This document shows positions 8,173 to 16,486 of a DNA stretch of 61,460 bases, piece by piece. The position numbers and the translations under genes are program-made. The notes beneath the pieces are model-generated. The model had not been told where the DNA came from and made no database searches. It saw only the letters and a list, made by a program, of their open reading frames with translations. Within the stretch, counting starts at the first letter, position 1. Every line of letters begins with the position of its first letter. Source of the DNA: Nocardiopsis prasina DSM 43845 (GTDB lineage Bacteria; Actinomycetota; Actinomycetes; Streptosporangiales; Streptosporangiaceae); the NCBI RefSeq assembly GCF_000341265.1, contig NZ_ANAE01000206.1:1-61460 (forward strand). The letters run 5' to 3'.

Positions 8173-9179
8173 ACGGCGGCGTCTCCCGTCATGCGTCCCA
8201 GACGCCAGACGATGACGCGGGCGAGGATGTTGACGATCATCGTGACCAGGAAGAGGGCCACACCGATGGCCATCAGCGCGGTCCTGGACTCGGGGGTGGC
8301 CTCACCGAAGGTCGCGGCGATGTGCGAGGCCATGCTGCTGCCGGTCCCGAACAGGCTGGCGCCCCAGGACTGGGAGCCGCCGATCAGCATCAGGACCGCG
8401 ATGGTCTCGCCCAGCGCGCGGCCCAGGCCGAGCATGGCGGCCGCGACGATCCCGGAGAAGCTGGCGGGCAGGACCACGTTGCGCAGGACCTCCCAGCGGG
8501 TGGAGCCCAGCGCGTAGGCGGCCATCCGCTGTTCGACCGGGTGCACCGCGATGACCTCGCGGATGATGGCGGTCATGATCGGCAGGATCATGATGGCCAG
8601 CACGATCCCGGCGGACAGGTAGCCGACCCCGCGGATCGGGCCCTCGAAGAGGAAGAACCAGCCGAGGACGCCCTCCAGGAACTCGAAGAACGGCCGCAGC
8701 ACGTTCGGCAGGAACCAGTGCAGGCCCCACAGGCCGAAGATGACGCTGGGGACCGCCGCGAGCAGCTCCACCGTGTAGGAGAGCGGCTTCGCGATCCGTC
8801 GGGGCGCCAGGTGGGTGAGGTAGAAGGAGACCATGATCGCCAGCGGCAGCGCGATGACGATGGCGATGGTCGCGGTCACCAGGGTGCCGTAGATGAACGG
8901 CCAGGCGCCGTAGGTGCCGGTGATCTCGGTGCGGGAGTTGCCCGACTGCCACTGCTCGCCGGTGAGGAAGCCGAAGAAGCCCTCCTTGGCGAAGACGGGC
9001 CAGGCCTCGGTGGTGGTGCGCAGGACCATCAGGGCCAGGATGACCAGGACGACGGTGCCGCAGGATGCCACCGCCCACTTGAAGAGGGGGTCGGCCATCC
9101 TCCCCTTGCTCGACCTCAGCGTCGTGCCCCGCCGGGGTTCCTCCGGGGCCGGGGCGGCCTCTGGGGCCTCAGTGGACAT
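8169..9179 (-). CDS. pstC: Phosphate ABC transporter permease PstC
   Basis: PstC pairs with PstA to form the phosphate channel. The 336-residue protein has a cytoplasmic N-terminal tail of about 30 residues, then six membrane helices; the coupling loop is AAYALGSTRWEVLRNVVLPASFSGIVAA. PFIYGTLVTATIAIVIALPLAIMVSFYLTHLAP and PSVIFGLWG are conserved PstC segments. The start follows GGAGAAGC. It lies 105 bp after pstS on the same strand and overlaps pstA by 4 bp. Confidence 0.97.
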   Translation of the reverse strand: MSTEAPEAAPAPEEPRRGTTLRSSKGRMADPLFKWAVASCGTVVLVILALMVLRTTTEAWPVFAKEGFFGFLTGEQWQSGNSRTEITGTYGAWPFIYGTLVTATIAIVIALPLAIMVSFYLTHLAPRRIAKPLSYTVELLAAVPSVIFGLWGLHWFLPNVLRPFFEFLEGVLGWFFLFEGPIRGVGYLSAGIVLAIMILPIMTAIIREVIAVHPVEQRMAAYALGSTRWEVLRNVVLPASFSGIVAAAMLGLGRALGETIAVLMLIGGSQSWGASLFGTGSSMASHIAATFGEATPESRTALMAIGVALFLVTMIVNILARVIVWRLGRMTGDAAV

Positions 9180-9284
9180 GGAGCTTCTCCTCTTGATGGC
9201 TTTCGTGGGAGTGGGAGACGCGGTGACGCCCCGGTCGGGGCAGGGAGCGGGGCCGGGGCGCTCCGGCCCCGGCCCCGGTGAGGG

Positions 9285-10436
9285 TTAGCCCTCGGAGTCG
9301 TCCTCGGTGCCGGCGTCGGTGTCAGCGTCGGCGTCCGCGTCGTCACCGCCGTCGTTCTCGGAGTTGGTGCGCTCGATCTCGGCGAGCACGCGCTCCTTCA
9401 GCTCCTCGCCCAGGGGGGCGTAGCCCAGCTCGGCGACGATCTCGTTGGCGCCCTCGTCGGTCAGGGCCCAGGTCCAGAAGTCGATGATCGCGTCGGCCTC
9501 GGCCTGCTCGTAGCCGCAGGTGTAGGTGAAGATCCAGTTGGTACCGGCGATCGGGTAGCCCTCGCCGCCGATGTTGTCGATGCTGAAGCGGAAGTCCTCG
9601 GGGATCTCCGCCTCCTCGGAGGCGGCCGTGGTGGACTCCAGGGTCGGCGCGATGGGCTCGCCGTCCGCGTTGATCACCTGGGCGGAGGCCAGACCGGCCT
9701 CCTGCGCGAAGGCCTGGTTCACGTAGCCCACGCCGCCCGGGTTCTGGCTGATGCCCTGGGCGACACCGTCGTTGCCCTGGCCGCCGACCAGGCCGGGGGC
9801 CCAGTCGATCTCGCCGCCGGAGCCGTACTCGTCGGCCCACGACTCCACCTCGGTGGAGAGGTAGTGGGTGAAGACCTCGGTGGTGCCGGAGCTGTCGGAA
9901 CGGTGGACCGGGATGATCTCGTCGTCCGGCAGGTCCACGTCCGGGTTGAGGTCGGCGATGGCCGGGTCCGTGTACGAGGTGATGTCACCGGAGTAGATGC
10001 CGGCGATGGTCTCGGCGTCCAGGACCAGACCGTCGAGGTCGGGGTTGTCGAAGGCGATGACGACCGATCCGAACACGACCGGGAACTGGATGGCCTCGCA
10101 GCCGCGGCCGTCGGCGGCGGTGGCCAGGTCCTCGTCGGTCAGGTACCGCTCGGAGGAACCGAAGTTGACCGTCTGCTCAAGGAACTGCTCGATACCGGCG
10201 CCGGAGCCCACGCTCTGGTAGTTGATGCTGACGCCGGGCTGCACGTCCTGACTGTAGGTGTGCATCCAGTCCTGGAAGAGCGGGTCGGGGAAGCTGGCCC
10301 CGGCACCGGTCAGCGAGGCGCTGAGCTCGGCACCGTCCGCGGAGCCGTTGTCCGCGCCGTCGGAGCCGCTGCCGCACGCCGTGGCGAGCAGGGGGATGGC
10401 CGCCAGGACGGCGAGCTTGGAACGCCCGTTGCGCAT
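9285..10436 (-). CDS. pstS: Phosphate-binding lipoprotein PstS
   Basis: PstS captures phosphate outside the membrane and delivers it to PstCA. The 383-residue precursor has a lipoprotein signal (KLAVLAAIPLLATACGS; lipid-bearing Cys about residue 21). The phosphate-binding signatures are LTGAGASFPDPLFQDWM, INYQSVGSGAGIEQF and VHRSDSSGTTEVFTHYL. The C-terminal 25 residues are almost all acidic (DGGDDADADADTDAGTEDDSEG), an unusual tail. I start at the ATG at 10436, preceded by GAGGAGAACC. Three PHO-type repeats lie 94-126 nt upstream. Confidence 0.97.
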   Translation of the reverse strand: MRNGRSKLAVLAAIPLLATACGSGSDGADNGSADGAELSASLTGAGASFPDPLFQDWMHTYSQDVQPGVSINYQSVGSGAGIEQFLEQTVNFGSSERYLTDEDLATAADGRGCEAIQFPVVFGSVVIAFDNPDLDGLVLDAETIAGIYSGDITSYTDPAIADLNPDVDLPDDEIIPVHRSDSSGTTEVFTHYLSTEVESWADEYGSGGEIDWAPGLVGGQGNDGVAQGISQNPGGVGYVNQAFAQEAGLASAQVINADGEPIAPTLESTTAASEEAEIPEDFRFSIDNIGGEGYPIAGTNWIFTYTCGYEQAEADAIIDFWTWALTDEGANEIVAELGYAPLGEELKERVLAEIERTNSENDGGDDADADADTDAGTEDDSEG

Positions 10437-10529
10437 GTCGTGGTTCTCCTCGTTGAATGACCGCTGTCGGGGCTGACGTAAAACGACACTAGGCGCGTAG
10501 AAAGTCGCGGTGTCATCGAAATAGAGGCG

Positions 10530-10562
10530 GTTGGGTAGAAGAACAGTGAATGGCAGGTGAAT
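10530..10562 (-). promoter_or_regulatory. Candidate PHO box upstream of pstS
   Basis: On the minus strand three contiguous 11-mers read ATTCACCTGCC (10562-10552), ATTCACTGTTC (10551-10541) and TTCTACCCAAC (10540-10530). They match the actinomycete PhoP pattern of 11-bp direct repeats with a TTCAC core. The box ends 94 nt before the pstS ATG. The remaining part of this 403-bp gap (10437-10839) has no gene; it also contains GTGATGATCAC (10658-10668), an 11-bp palindrome. Confidence 0.7.
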
Positions 10563-10839
10563 GGGGGTCACTTTTCGATAACGGCCACTGTGTGCGAGGG
10601 TGTGTATCCGGGTGGGGGTGTGCGGTCGCGCCCCAGGAGAGTGCGCTCTGACCTGCTGTGATGATCACGTGTCCGAGCGTGCTGTCGGGGTGTGCGGTTC
10701 AGCGTGATGACGACTTCGCATTTCCGGGCCGTCACCCTTCCGTGGGAATCAGAAAAAGGTGACGCGTACATGAACGACGGGCCGGTCCGGTGTCGGCCGG
10801 ACGGCCCTCGAAAATGTGCGCGCGGTTTCCCTTGTCCGC

Positions 10840-11625
10840 CTACCCGCCGTTCGCCGTGTCCAGCCGGTAGCCGATGCCACGGACCGTGTGGATGAACCGG
10901 GGCTGGGCCTCGGAGTCACCCAGCTTGTGCCGCAGGCGCCGTATGTGCACGGCGATCGTGTTGTTCACCGGCGGGAGCGGCTTGCGCCAGACCTCGGTCC
11001 ACAGCTCCTCCCGGCTCACCACCCGGCCACTGTGCCGGAGCAGGAAGTCCATGATCCCGAACTCCCGCAGGGCCAGGTTGACCGGCTGCCCGTCCACGAA
11101 CAGCCGGTGCCCCAGGGCGTCCAGCTCCAGGTCGCCCGAGCGCAGCGCCACCGGCCCGCCCGGGTTCGGCGGCGGGGCGATCTCGTTCCCGGGAAGCGAA
11201 CCGCGCAGCAGCGCCGCGAGCTCCGGGATGCGGTAGGGGCGGTTCACGCAGGCGGTGGCCCCCGCGGAGAGGGCCCGCATCGCCCTCTGCGAGTCGCCCG
11301 CGCCCACCCCGATCAGGATCGGGATGTCCATGGCCCGGCGCGTCACCCGCACCAGCGTCTCCAGGTCCACCTCGGGCGGAGCAGCGTTGGTCAGCAGGGT
11401 GTCCGGCCGCACCATCCCCACCCGGAGCAGGGCCTCGGCGCCGTCCACGCACACCGTGATGTCCACGTCGTGTCCGCTCAGCGAGAGCACCAGCTGGTGC
11501 GACTGCTCGGACTCGGGCTCCACCAGCAGGACCCTCAGCGGACCCTCCGTGCGCTGCGTTCTCCCCTCGTCGTCCGGCGCGCCGGTGGGCGGGGGGACCG
11601 GGGCGGAGGAGGCGAGCGCGGGCAT
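10840..11625 (-). CDS. OmpR-type regulator with a degenerate, non-phosphorylatable receiver domain
   Basis: The protein (261 residues) has a receiver-like domain at about 30-142 and an OmpR/PhoB winged helix at about 165-258 (NLALREFGIMDFLLRHSGRVVSREELWTEVW, ending VRGIGYRLD). The receiver lacks its chemistry: the usual DD pair is E36-P37, the phospho-acceptor aspartate aligns with N80 (RPDTLLTNAAPP), and the switch lysine aligns with R129 (NRPYRIPE). It therefore cannot use standard aspartyl phosphorylation. It sits between pstB and pstS, all on one strand, so phosphate-related control is likely. The ATG at 11625 was chosen because upstream frame is not conserved-looking. No kinase is adjacent. 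Confidence 0.85.
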   Translation of the reverse strand: MPALASSAPVPPPTGAPDDEGRTQRTEGPLRVLLVEPESEQSHQLVLSLSGHDVDITVCVDGAEALLRVGMVRPDTLLTNAAPPEVDLETLVRVTRRAMDIPILIGVGAGDSQRAMRALSAGATACVNRPYRIPELAALLRGSLPGNEIAPPPNPGGPVALRSGDLELDALGHRLFVDGQPVNLALREFGIMDFLLRHSGRVVSREELWTEVWRKPLPPVNNTIAVHIRRLRHKLGDSEAQPRFIHTVRGIGYRLDTANGG

Positions 11626-11681
11626 GGGCGGGTCCACTTCGTCGAGAACGGCGGGGGCGGGTGGAGCTCGACCTGGTCGGG

Positions 11682-12554
11682 TTACCCGAAGCGGCCCGAG
11701 ATGTAGTCCTCGGTGCGCTGGTCGGAGGGCTTGCTGAAGATCGTCGCGGTCTCGTCGTACTCCACGAGGCTGCCGTAGCGGTCGCCCTCGCCGTCCACGC
11801 TCGCGGTGAAGAAGGCCGTGCGGTCCGAGACGCGCGCCGCCTGCTGCATGTTGTGGGTGACGATGACGATCGTGTACTCGGCCGCCAGCTCGTACATGAG
11901 GTCCTCGATCTTGAGCGTGGCGATCGGGTCGAGCGCCGAACAGGGCTCGTCCATGAGGATGACCTCGGGGTTCACCGCGATGGTGCGGGCGATGCACAGG
12001 CGCTGCTGCTGGCCGCCGGAGAGGGCGAAGGCGCTCTCCTTCAGCTTGTCCTTGACCTCGTCCCACAGGGCGGCCTTGGTCAGGGTCTCCTCGACCAGGT
12101 CGTCCATGTTGCCGCGCGTCCCGTTGATCCGGGGGCCGTAGGCGACGTTGTCGTAGATGGACTTGGGGAACGGGTTGGGCTTTTGGAAGACCATCCCGAT
12201 CCGGCGGCGGACCTCGATCGGGTCCACGTCGGAGGCGTACAGGTCCTCGCCGTGATAGGTCACCCGGCCCTCGATCCGCGCGCCCGGGATGAGGTCGTTC
12301 ATCCGGTTGAGCGTGCGCAGGACCGTGCTCTTGCCGCAGCCGGACGGGCCGATCATCGCGGTGATCTGGCGCGGGCCCACCTGCATGTTCACGTCACGCA
12401 CGGCCTTGTTGGACCCGTAGTGGATCGACAGGTCGCTGATGTCGAAGACGGGGTCGCCCAGGCCGGGAACCTCGCGGTTGTACCGGACGGTGTCGGGGGC
12501 GATGCCGCGGCCGGGCTCGGTGCCTCGCGGGGTCGCGGTGTTGCTGACAGACAT
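11682..12554 (-). CDS. pstB: Phosphate ABC transporter ATP-binding protein PstB
   Basis: PstB powers the phosphate importer from the cytoplasmic face. In 290 residues it has Walker A GPSGCGKS, the Q-loop in [21 protein letters not shown] (diagnostic of PstB), signature [16 protein letters not shown], Walker B VILMDEP and the switch histidine [13 protein letters not shown]. The start ATG at 12554 has GGAAG 7 nt upstream; a longer frame upstream runs across the PHO box and is rejected. Unlike the usual pstSCAB order it is first in the locus, followed by the regulator at 10840-11625. Confidence 0.97.
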   Translation of the reverse strand: MSVSNTATPRGTEPGRGIAPDTVRYNREVPGLGDPVFDISDLSIHYGSNKAVRDVNMQVGPRQITAMIGPSGCGKSTVLRTLNRMNDLIPGARIEGRVTYHGEDLYASDVDPIEVRRRIGMVFQKPNPFPKSIYDNVAYGPRINGTRGNMDDLVEETLTKAALWDEVKDKLKESAFALSGGQQQRLCIARTIAVNPEVILMDEPCSALDPIATLKIEDLMYELAAEYTIVIVTHNMQQAARVSDRTAFFTASVDGEGDRYGSLVEYDETATIFSKPSDQRTEDYISGRFG

Positions 12555-12637
12555 GGGGCCACTTCCGGGTCGGACGGAGCTCGGTGTGCACGAGGGGATG
12601 AAACCCGCGGAGTGCGGTCGACTCCCATGCAAATATG

Positions 12638-12681
12638 TCCGCGTGAAGCCCGGGTGAACGAACCCCGTGGCCAAGATGAAC
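12638..12681 (-). promoter_or_regulatory. Candidate PHO box upstream of pstB
   Basis: Reading the minus strand, four contiguous 11-mers are GTTCATCTTGG (12681-12671), CCACGGGGTTC (12670-12660), GTTCACCCGGG (12659-12649) and CTTCACGCGGA (12648-12638). Units 1, 3 and 4 match the GTTCA-type PhoP repeat in phase; unit 2 is degenerate. An AT-rich CATATTTGCAT follows at once and may hold the -10 region. The start of pstB is 84 nt downstream. No gene is seen in the rest of 12555-12857. Confidence 0.7.
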
Positions 12682-12857
12682 GTGGGCGGTGGAGTGGGAA
12701 GCCCCCGGTGACCTTCCGGTGTCCTCCCCGGTCAGGGTGGTGGCGGTCAGCGATGAGCGGGCGTCCTCCGCCGTGCGGCACACGACCGCCCCGACGGTTC
12801 CGTGCCGGTCGTGGCACGGTCGTCGGGGCGGTCGGTGAACGGGGGCGTCGGGGCGCC

Positions 12858-13232
12858 CTACTCCTTGGCGTCCGCGCCCTGCTCGGAGATCTTCTGCTTG
12901 ACCTCGTCCATGTCCAGTTCCCGGGCCTGGGTGATCAGGCTCTCCAGGGCCTCGGAGGGGAGGGCACCCGGCTCGTTGTAGATCACCGTCTGGTCGCGCA
13001 CGATCATCAGGGTCGGAATGGACTGGATCTTGAACTCGAAGGCGAGCTCTCGCTGGGCCTCGGTGTCGACCTTGGCGTGCACGATGTCCGTGTGCTTCTC
13101 CGAGGACTTGTCGAACACGGGGGCGAACTGGCGGCAGGGACCGCACCAGTCAGCCCAGAAGTCGATCAGGACGAAGCTGTTGTCCTTCAGCGTTTCCGCG
13201 AAGTTGTCTTTGGTGAGTTCGACGGTGGACAC
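12858..13232 (-). CDS. trxA: Thioredoxin
   Basis: This is a 124-residue cytoplasmic thioredoxin that reduces protein disulfides. The redox site is WADWCGPCRQFAPVF at about residues 28-42, and the cis-proline follows in IQSIPTLMIVRD. A C-terminal extension of about 20 charged residues (MDEVKQKISEQGADAKE) goes beyond the classical 105-residue length. The start is a GTG at 13232 behind GGAG. It is divergent from the DUF202 pair and separated from pstB by the PHO box region, so it is not part of the pst operon. Confidence 0.96.
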   Translation of the reverse strand: MSTVELTKDNFAETLKDNSFVLIDFWADWCGPCRQFAPVFDKSSEKHTDIVHAKVDTEAQRELAFEFKIQSIPTLMIVRDQTVIYNEPGALPSEALESLITQARELDMDEVKQKISEQGADAKE

Positions 13233-13378
13233 GTGGTCTCCTGCTCTTCGTTCGTTGTTGGTGTCGACCGGTGGCCAACTGCCATCCTCTTGGGTGCTAC
13301 AGCGGTAGTGCCCACTCGTTTGTTCCACATGCCTCGGAGGTGGTCCACGCACGTCTGCTGGACCGGTGGTTTCCGACA

Positions 13379-13390
13379 CAACACGTGTTG
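13379..13390. promoter_or_regulatory. 12-bp palindrome between trxA and the DUF202 pair
   Basis: CAACACGTGTTG is a perfect palindrome in the 273-bp divergent gap, about 147 nt from the trxA start and 116 nt from the first DUF202 start. It could be an operator for either gene. No promoter hexamers stand out. Confidence 0.3.
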
Positions 13391-13505
13391 CATACCTGTT
13401 TGGGAGGAAAGAGCGAACACGGTTACTGTCGGCCTGCGGGGCACGGGTTCATTGTCGTGACCGGAGCTTCCGTTGTGGGCCGAACGCCGAAAACCGGGGG
13501 GACCG

Positions 13506-13853
13506 ATGAGCTCCGAGGCGCCGGAGGACGAGCAGGGCGTGGACTACCGCTTCACCCTCGCCAACGAACGTACCTTCCTTGCGTGGATCCGGACCGCCCT
13601 GGCACTGCTCGCGGGCGCGGTCGCCGTCCTCCACCTGCTCCCGCTGGGCTGGGACGAGACGCCGCGCACCCTGGTGGGGCTGCTGCTGGCCGTGCTCGCC
13701 GGTGTCGTCACCGTGTACGCGCCGTTGCGCTGGTACAGCGTGCAGCGCGTGATGCGCCTGGGCCAGCCCCTCCCGATGAGTCTGCTGCCGCTGATCACCA
13801 CGTTCGCGGTGGGCGTGGTGTGCCTCATGGTGCTGTTGGGGAACCTGCTGTGA
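13506..13853 (+). CDS. DUF202 (YidH-type) membrane protein
   Basis: The 115-residue protein has the DUF202 signature LANERTFLAWIRTALALLAGAVAVLHLLPLG followed by two more hydrophobic helices (residues about 53-72 and 92-115). Family members are small three-helix inner-membrane proteins with no established role. The start ATG at 13506 has GGGGGGA upstream. Its stop codon overlaps the GTG of the next gene, a second DUF202 protein, so the two are probably translated together and may form a heteromeric complex. Confidence 0.88.
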   Translation: MSSEAPEDEQGVDYRFTLANERTFLAWIRTALALLAGAVAVLHLLPLGWDETPRTLVGLLLAVLAGVVTVYAPLRWYSVQRVMRLGQPLPMSLLPLITTFAVGVVCLMVLLGNLL

Positions 13854-14221
13854 ATCCGGGGGAGGTGCGCCGCGACCCGGGCCTCCAGCCCGAACGCACA
13901 CTGCTCTCCTGGCAGCGCGTGCTCATCCTGCTCACCGTGGTGGGCCTGGTCTACCTGCGGGGGCCGCTCGACCCCGGCTCCACCGTCGTGCCCGAGGTGT
14001 CGCCCGCGCTCCGGGCGGGGGTCATGGCCTTCACCCTGCTGCTGGGCGCCGGACTCGGGCTGCACCTGTGGCTGCGGTGGCGCCACACCCGGCACGGACT
14101 CCGTGAGCCGGGCACGGGGCGGCCACCGCTGAGCGTGGCCCGGCCCTGGGCGATGGTCCTGCTCAGCACTGGCGTGCTCGCCCTGACCCTGTTCGTGGTG
14201 GCGACGGTGCTGCTGCCGTGA
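13850..14221 (+). CDS. DUF202 membrane protein, second of pair
   Basis: This 123-residue protein carries a divergent form of the same motif, LQPERTLLSWQRVLILLTVVGLVYLRGPL, then two further hydrophobic helices (about residues 57-80 and 103-123). The GTG start overlaps the stop of the first DUF202 gene in a GTGA arrangement. Pairs of YidH-like and YidG-like genes are common in actinomycetes. Function is unknown. Confidence 0.85.
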   Translation: MNPGEVRRDPGLQPERTLLSWQRVLILLTVVGLVYLRGPLDPGSTVVPEVSPALRAGVMAFTLLLGAGLGLHLWLRWRHTRHGLREPGTGRPPLSVARPWAMVLLSTGVLALTLFVVATVLLP

Positions 14222-14387
14222 GGCGGGGGCCGGGCCTCGTGACGTTCCCGTGCCACGGCCGGAGCCGTCGCCACCACGGGGGCGGACGACGGGCGGGAGG
14301 GTGGTCCGGGGCGGCGGGCACCCCGGGGGACGTCCTCCTCGTGGCTGTCGCGACCGTCATGGGACGGCCGCTGTGGCAGGTCGTCCC

Positions 14388-14577
14388 CAGGGCCTGTTCT
14401 TCTGGATGCTTTCGCTCGTGTCGGCGGAGCCGACATCGATGCGAGCGGCCGCCCAGGCAATCTCTCGCCAGACGATGAGCGAGGTCAGCCTGGGGTTGGC
14501 TGTCCGAGTGGTGACGGCGCAGCGAGAGGCCGCCTGGTGGTCGCGAGCGAGGAATGATCCAAAGAACAGGGGCCTAG
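14388..14577. mobile_element. MITE-like element with about 30-bp imperfect terminal inverted repeats
   Basis: The left end reads GGGCCTGTTCTTCTGGAT (14390-14407) and continues GCTTTCGCTCG. The right end, on the opposite strand, reads GGCCCCTGTTCTTTGGAT and continues CATTCCTCGCTCG (14575-14545). The ends therefore form an imperfect inverted repeat of about 30 bp around some 190 bp, too short for a transposase. Inner segments near 14445-14475 and 14520-14545 also pair partly. The right end contains the stop codon of the epimerase gene (14574-14576). No clear target duplication is visible. The rest of 14222-14387 shows no gene. Confidence 0.6.
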
Positions 14578-15557
14578 GCGGGTGCCGGGACCGAGCGGGC
14601 CGAGCGGCGGTGCTCGACGATCGACCCGATGATGGCGTTGAGGTCGAGTGTCGGCTCGTAGCCGATCAGGCGCCCGGCCAGCGAGGTGTCCGGGTAGCGG
14701 CGCTGCATGTCCTCGTACCCCTCACCGTAGGCCTCCTCGTAGTCCATGAAGGTGAGCGAGCTGCCCGAACCCGTCAGCTCAAGGATCCTGTCCGCCAGGC
14801 CCCTGATCGACACCTCCTCGTGCCCGCCCAGGTTGACCGCCTGGTTGTACGCCTCGGGGGTGTCCATCAGCCGGGTCATCGCGGGCACCACGTCGAACAC
14901 CGAACCGAAGCAGCGGCGCTGGGTGCCCGTGCCGTAGACGGTGATGGGCTCGTCGGACAGGGCCTGGTCGACGAACCGGGGCACCACCATCCCGTATCTT
15001 CCGGTCTGCCGGGGCCCCACCACGTTGAAGAAGCGGGTGATGACGCAGGGCACACCGGACTCCACGCCGTGGACGTAGGCGACCAGCTCGTCCAGCCCCT
15101 TCGCGGCGGCGTAGGACCAGCGGCTCTTGGTGGCCGATCCGTAGATCCGGTCGTCACCCTCCTTGAGGCCGTCCGCGTCGTTCTTGCCATAGACCTCGCT
15201 GGTCGAGGCGACCATGTACGGGACACGGTGCCGCACCGCGGCCTCCACGACGTTCTCCGTGCCGTGCAGGTTGATCCGCAGCGAACGGAGCGGGTTGTCG
15301 ACGATGTTGTAGACCCCCACGGCGGCGGCGAGGTGGAACACGGTGTCCGCCTCCGCGACGAGTCGGTCCACCAGTTCCCGGTCCAGGATGTCCCCCTGGA
15401 CGAACCGGAACGCGGGAGAACCCTTCAACTGGGACAGGTTGGACAGTGAACCTGTCGAGAGGTCGTCCAGGACGGTGACCTCGTGTCCCCGCGCGACCAG
15501 GTGGTCGCACAGGTGGGAGCCGATGAACCCGGCTCCACCGGTGATGACGGCCTTCAT
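14574..15557 (-). CDS. NAD-dependent sugar epimerase/dehydratase
   Basis: The 327-residue extended SDR has the NAD-binding GGAGFIGSHLCDHLV at residues 7-21, VLDDLSTG, the catalytic threonine/serine region in STSEVYGKND, and the YAAAKG tyrosine-lysine pair. VITRFFNVVGPRQTGRYGMVVPRFVDQAL is typical of UDP-glucose 4-epimerase and dTDP-glucose 4,6-dehydratase relatives. It likely converts a nucleotide sugar for the adjoining surface-sugar cluster. The stop codon lies inside the inverted repeat of the element at 14388-14577, so the last residues may have been changed by that insertion. The exact sugar is not known. Confidence 0.87.
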   Translation of the reverse strand: MKAVITGGAGFIGSHLCDHLVARGHEVTVLDDLSTGSLSNLSQLKGSPAFRFVQGDILDRELVDRLVAEADTVFHLAAAVGVYNIVDNPLRSLRINLHGTENVVEAAVRHRVPYMVASTSEVYGKNDADGLKEGDDRIYGSATKSRWSYAAAKGLDELVAYVHGVESGVPCVITRFFNVVGPRQTGRYGMVVPRFVDQALSDEPITVYGTGTQRRCFGSVFDVVPAMTRLMDTPEAYNQAVNLGGHEEVSIRGLADRILELTGSGSSLTFMDYEEAYGEGYEDMQRRYPDTSLAGRLIGYEPTLDLNAIIGSIVEHRRSARSVPAPA

Positions 15558-15665
15558 GGTTTTCCCTCCACTACGGGTGATGTAGGTGATCCGTACTTCA
15601 CGGGGGGTGGGTTTCGTGTGACAGGTGAGGGAGCAGATGGAGGAGTCGGCGAGTCGCCGCTCCGG

Positions 15666-16379
15666 TCAGGCCAGGTGGCGCAGGACGTGGTAGCCCTCGC
15701 CGAGGGCCACCCCGGCCTGCATGCCCCTGAGGACGGCGAGGCTGCGCAGGGTGAGTTCCGAACGGGTGTGGGGGTGTTCGTGACTCTGGGAGCCGTACAG
15801 CTCCATGGCCTGGAGCTTGGCCTCCAGGTCCGCCTCACTGAGCTCGACGATGAGGTTGGGGGAGTCCACGGGTTCGAACCGCCACTGGTCGGCGGCCTCC
15901 TCGTAGGACAGCACCATGCGGGGGTGGTGGCGCAGACCGTTGTTCGAGGGCCGCAGCGCGGTGTGCACGGCCTCAGCCACGGCCTGGTGGTCCTGGTTGT
16001 AGCTCGTGTGGTGCGGCACGAGCACCACGGTGGGCCGCAGGGCCGCGACGGAGAGCGGGCTGTCCCGCTCGATCAGCCGCGTCAGGTCCACCCGGGGGAC
16101 CGAGTCCAGCCTCAGGTGGTGCTCGTCGCCCGGGAGCGCCATGTGCCAGTCGTCCCAGCGGAAGTGCTCCGAGACCTTCTTGATCTCCGTGTGGCGCTCC
16201 TCGGCCGTGGAGAAGCCCTTCGCGGACTGGTCGGCGGTGTCGCCGACCGTCAGGAACTGGACGAAGACCTCCGCGCCCGCGCGCTTGGCCTTGTGCATCA
16301 GGCCGCCGCAGCCGAGGGTCTCGTCGTCGGGGTGGGGGGAGTAGACCAGGAGGCGCTCCTGTGACCAGTCCGTCGTCAT
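15666..16379 (-). CDS. PIG-L family deacetylase
   Basis: The protein (237 residues) is a LmbE/PIG-L zinc deacetylase. The metal-binding motif is SPHPDDETLGCGG at residues 14-26, and the second histidine motif is PHHTSYNQDHQAVAEAV. Members remove acetyl groups from N-acetylglucosaminyl substrates; mycothiol MshB and lipid-linked sugar deacetylases belong here. The context (epimerase, WbqC-like protein, GT2) points to a glycan or glycolipid rather than mycothiol. I start at the ATG at 16379, because the upstream extension is low in conserved character. Confidence 0.88.
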   Translation of the reverse strand: MTTDWSQERLLVYSPHPDDETLGCGGLMHKAKRAGAEVFVQFLTVGDTADQSAKGFSTAEERHTEIKKVSEHFRWDDWHMALPGDEHHLRLDSVPRVDLTRLIERDSPLSVAALRPTVVLVPHHTSYNQDHQAVAEAVHTALRPSNNGLRHHPRMVLSYEEAADQWRFEPVDSPNLIVELSEADLEAKLQAMELYGSQSHEHPHTRSELTLRSLAVLRGMQAGVALGEGYHVLRHLA

Positions 16380-16486
16380 GCCTGTTTCCCGTTCTTTGCC
16401 GAAGTGGGGCGATCGGTCGTCACCCGGGCCGCGGAGGTCGCCGTGCCCGTTGGCTCGGGCGTCCGGTGCCCGCTCGCTGATCGGTG

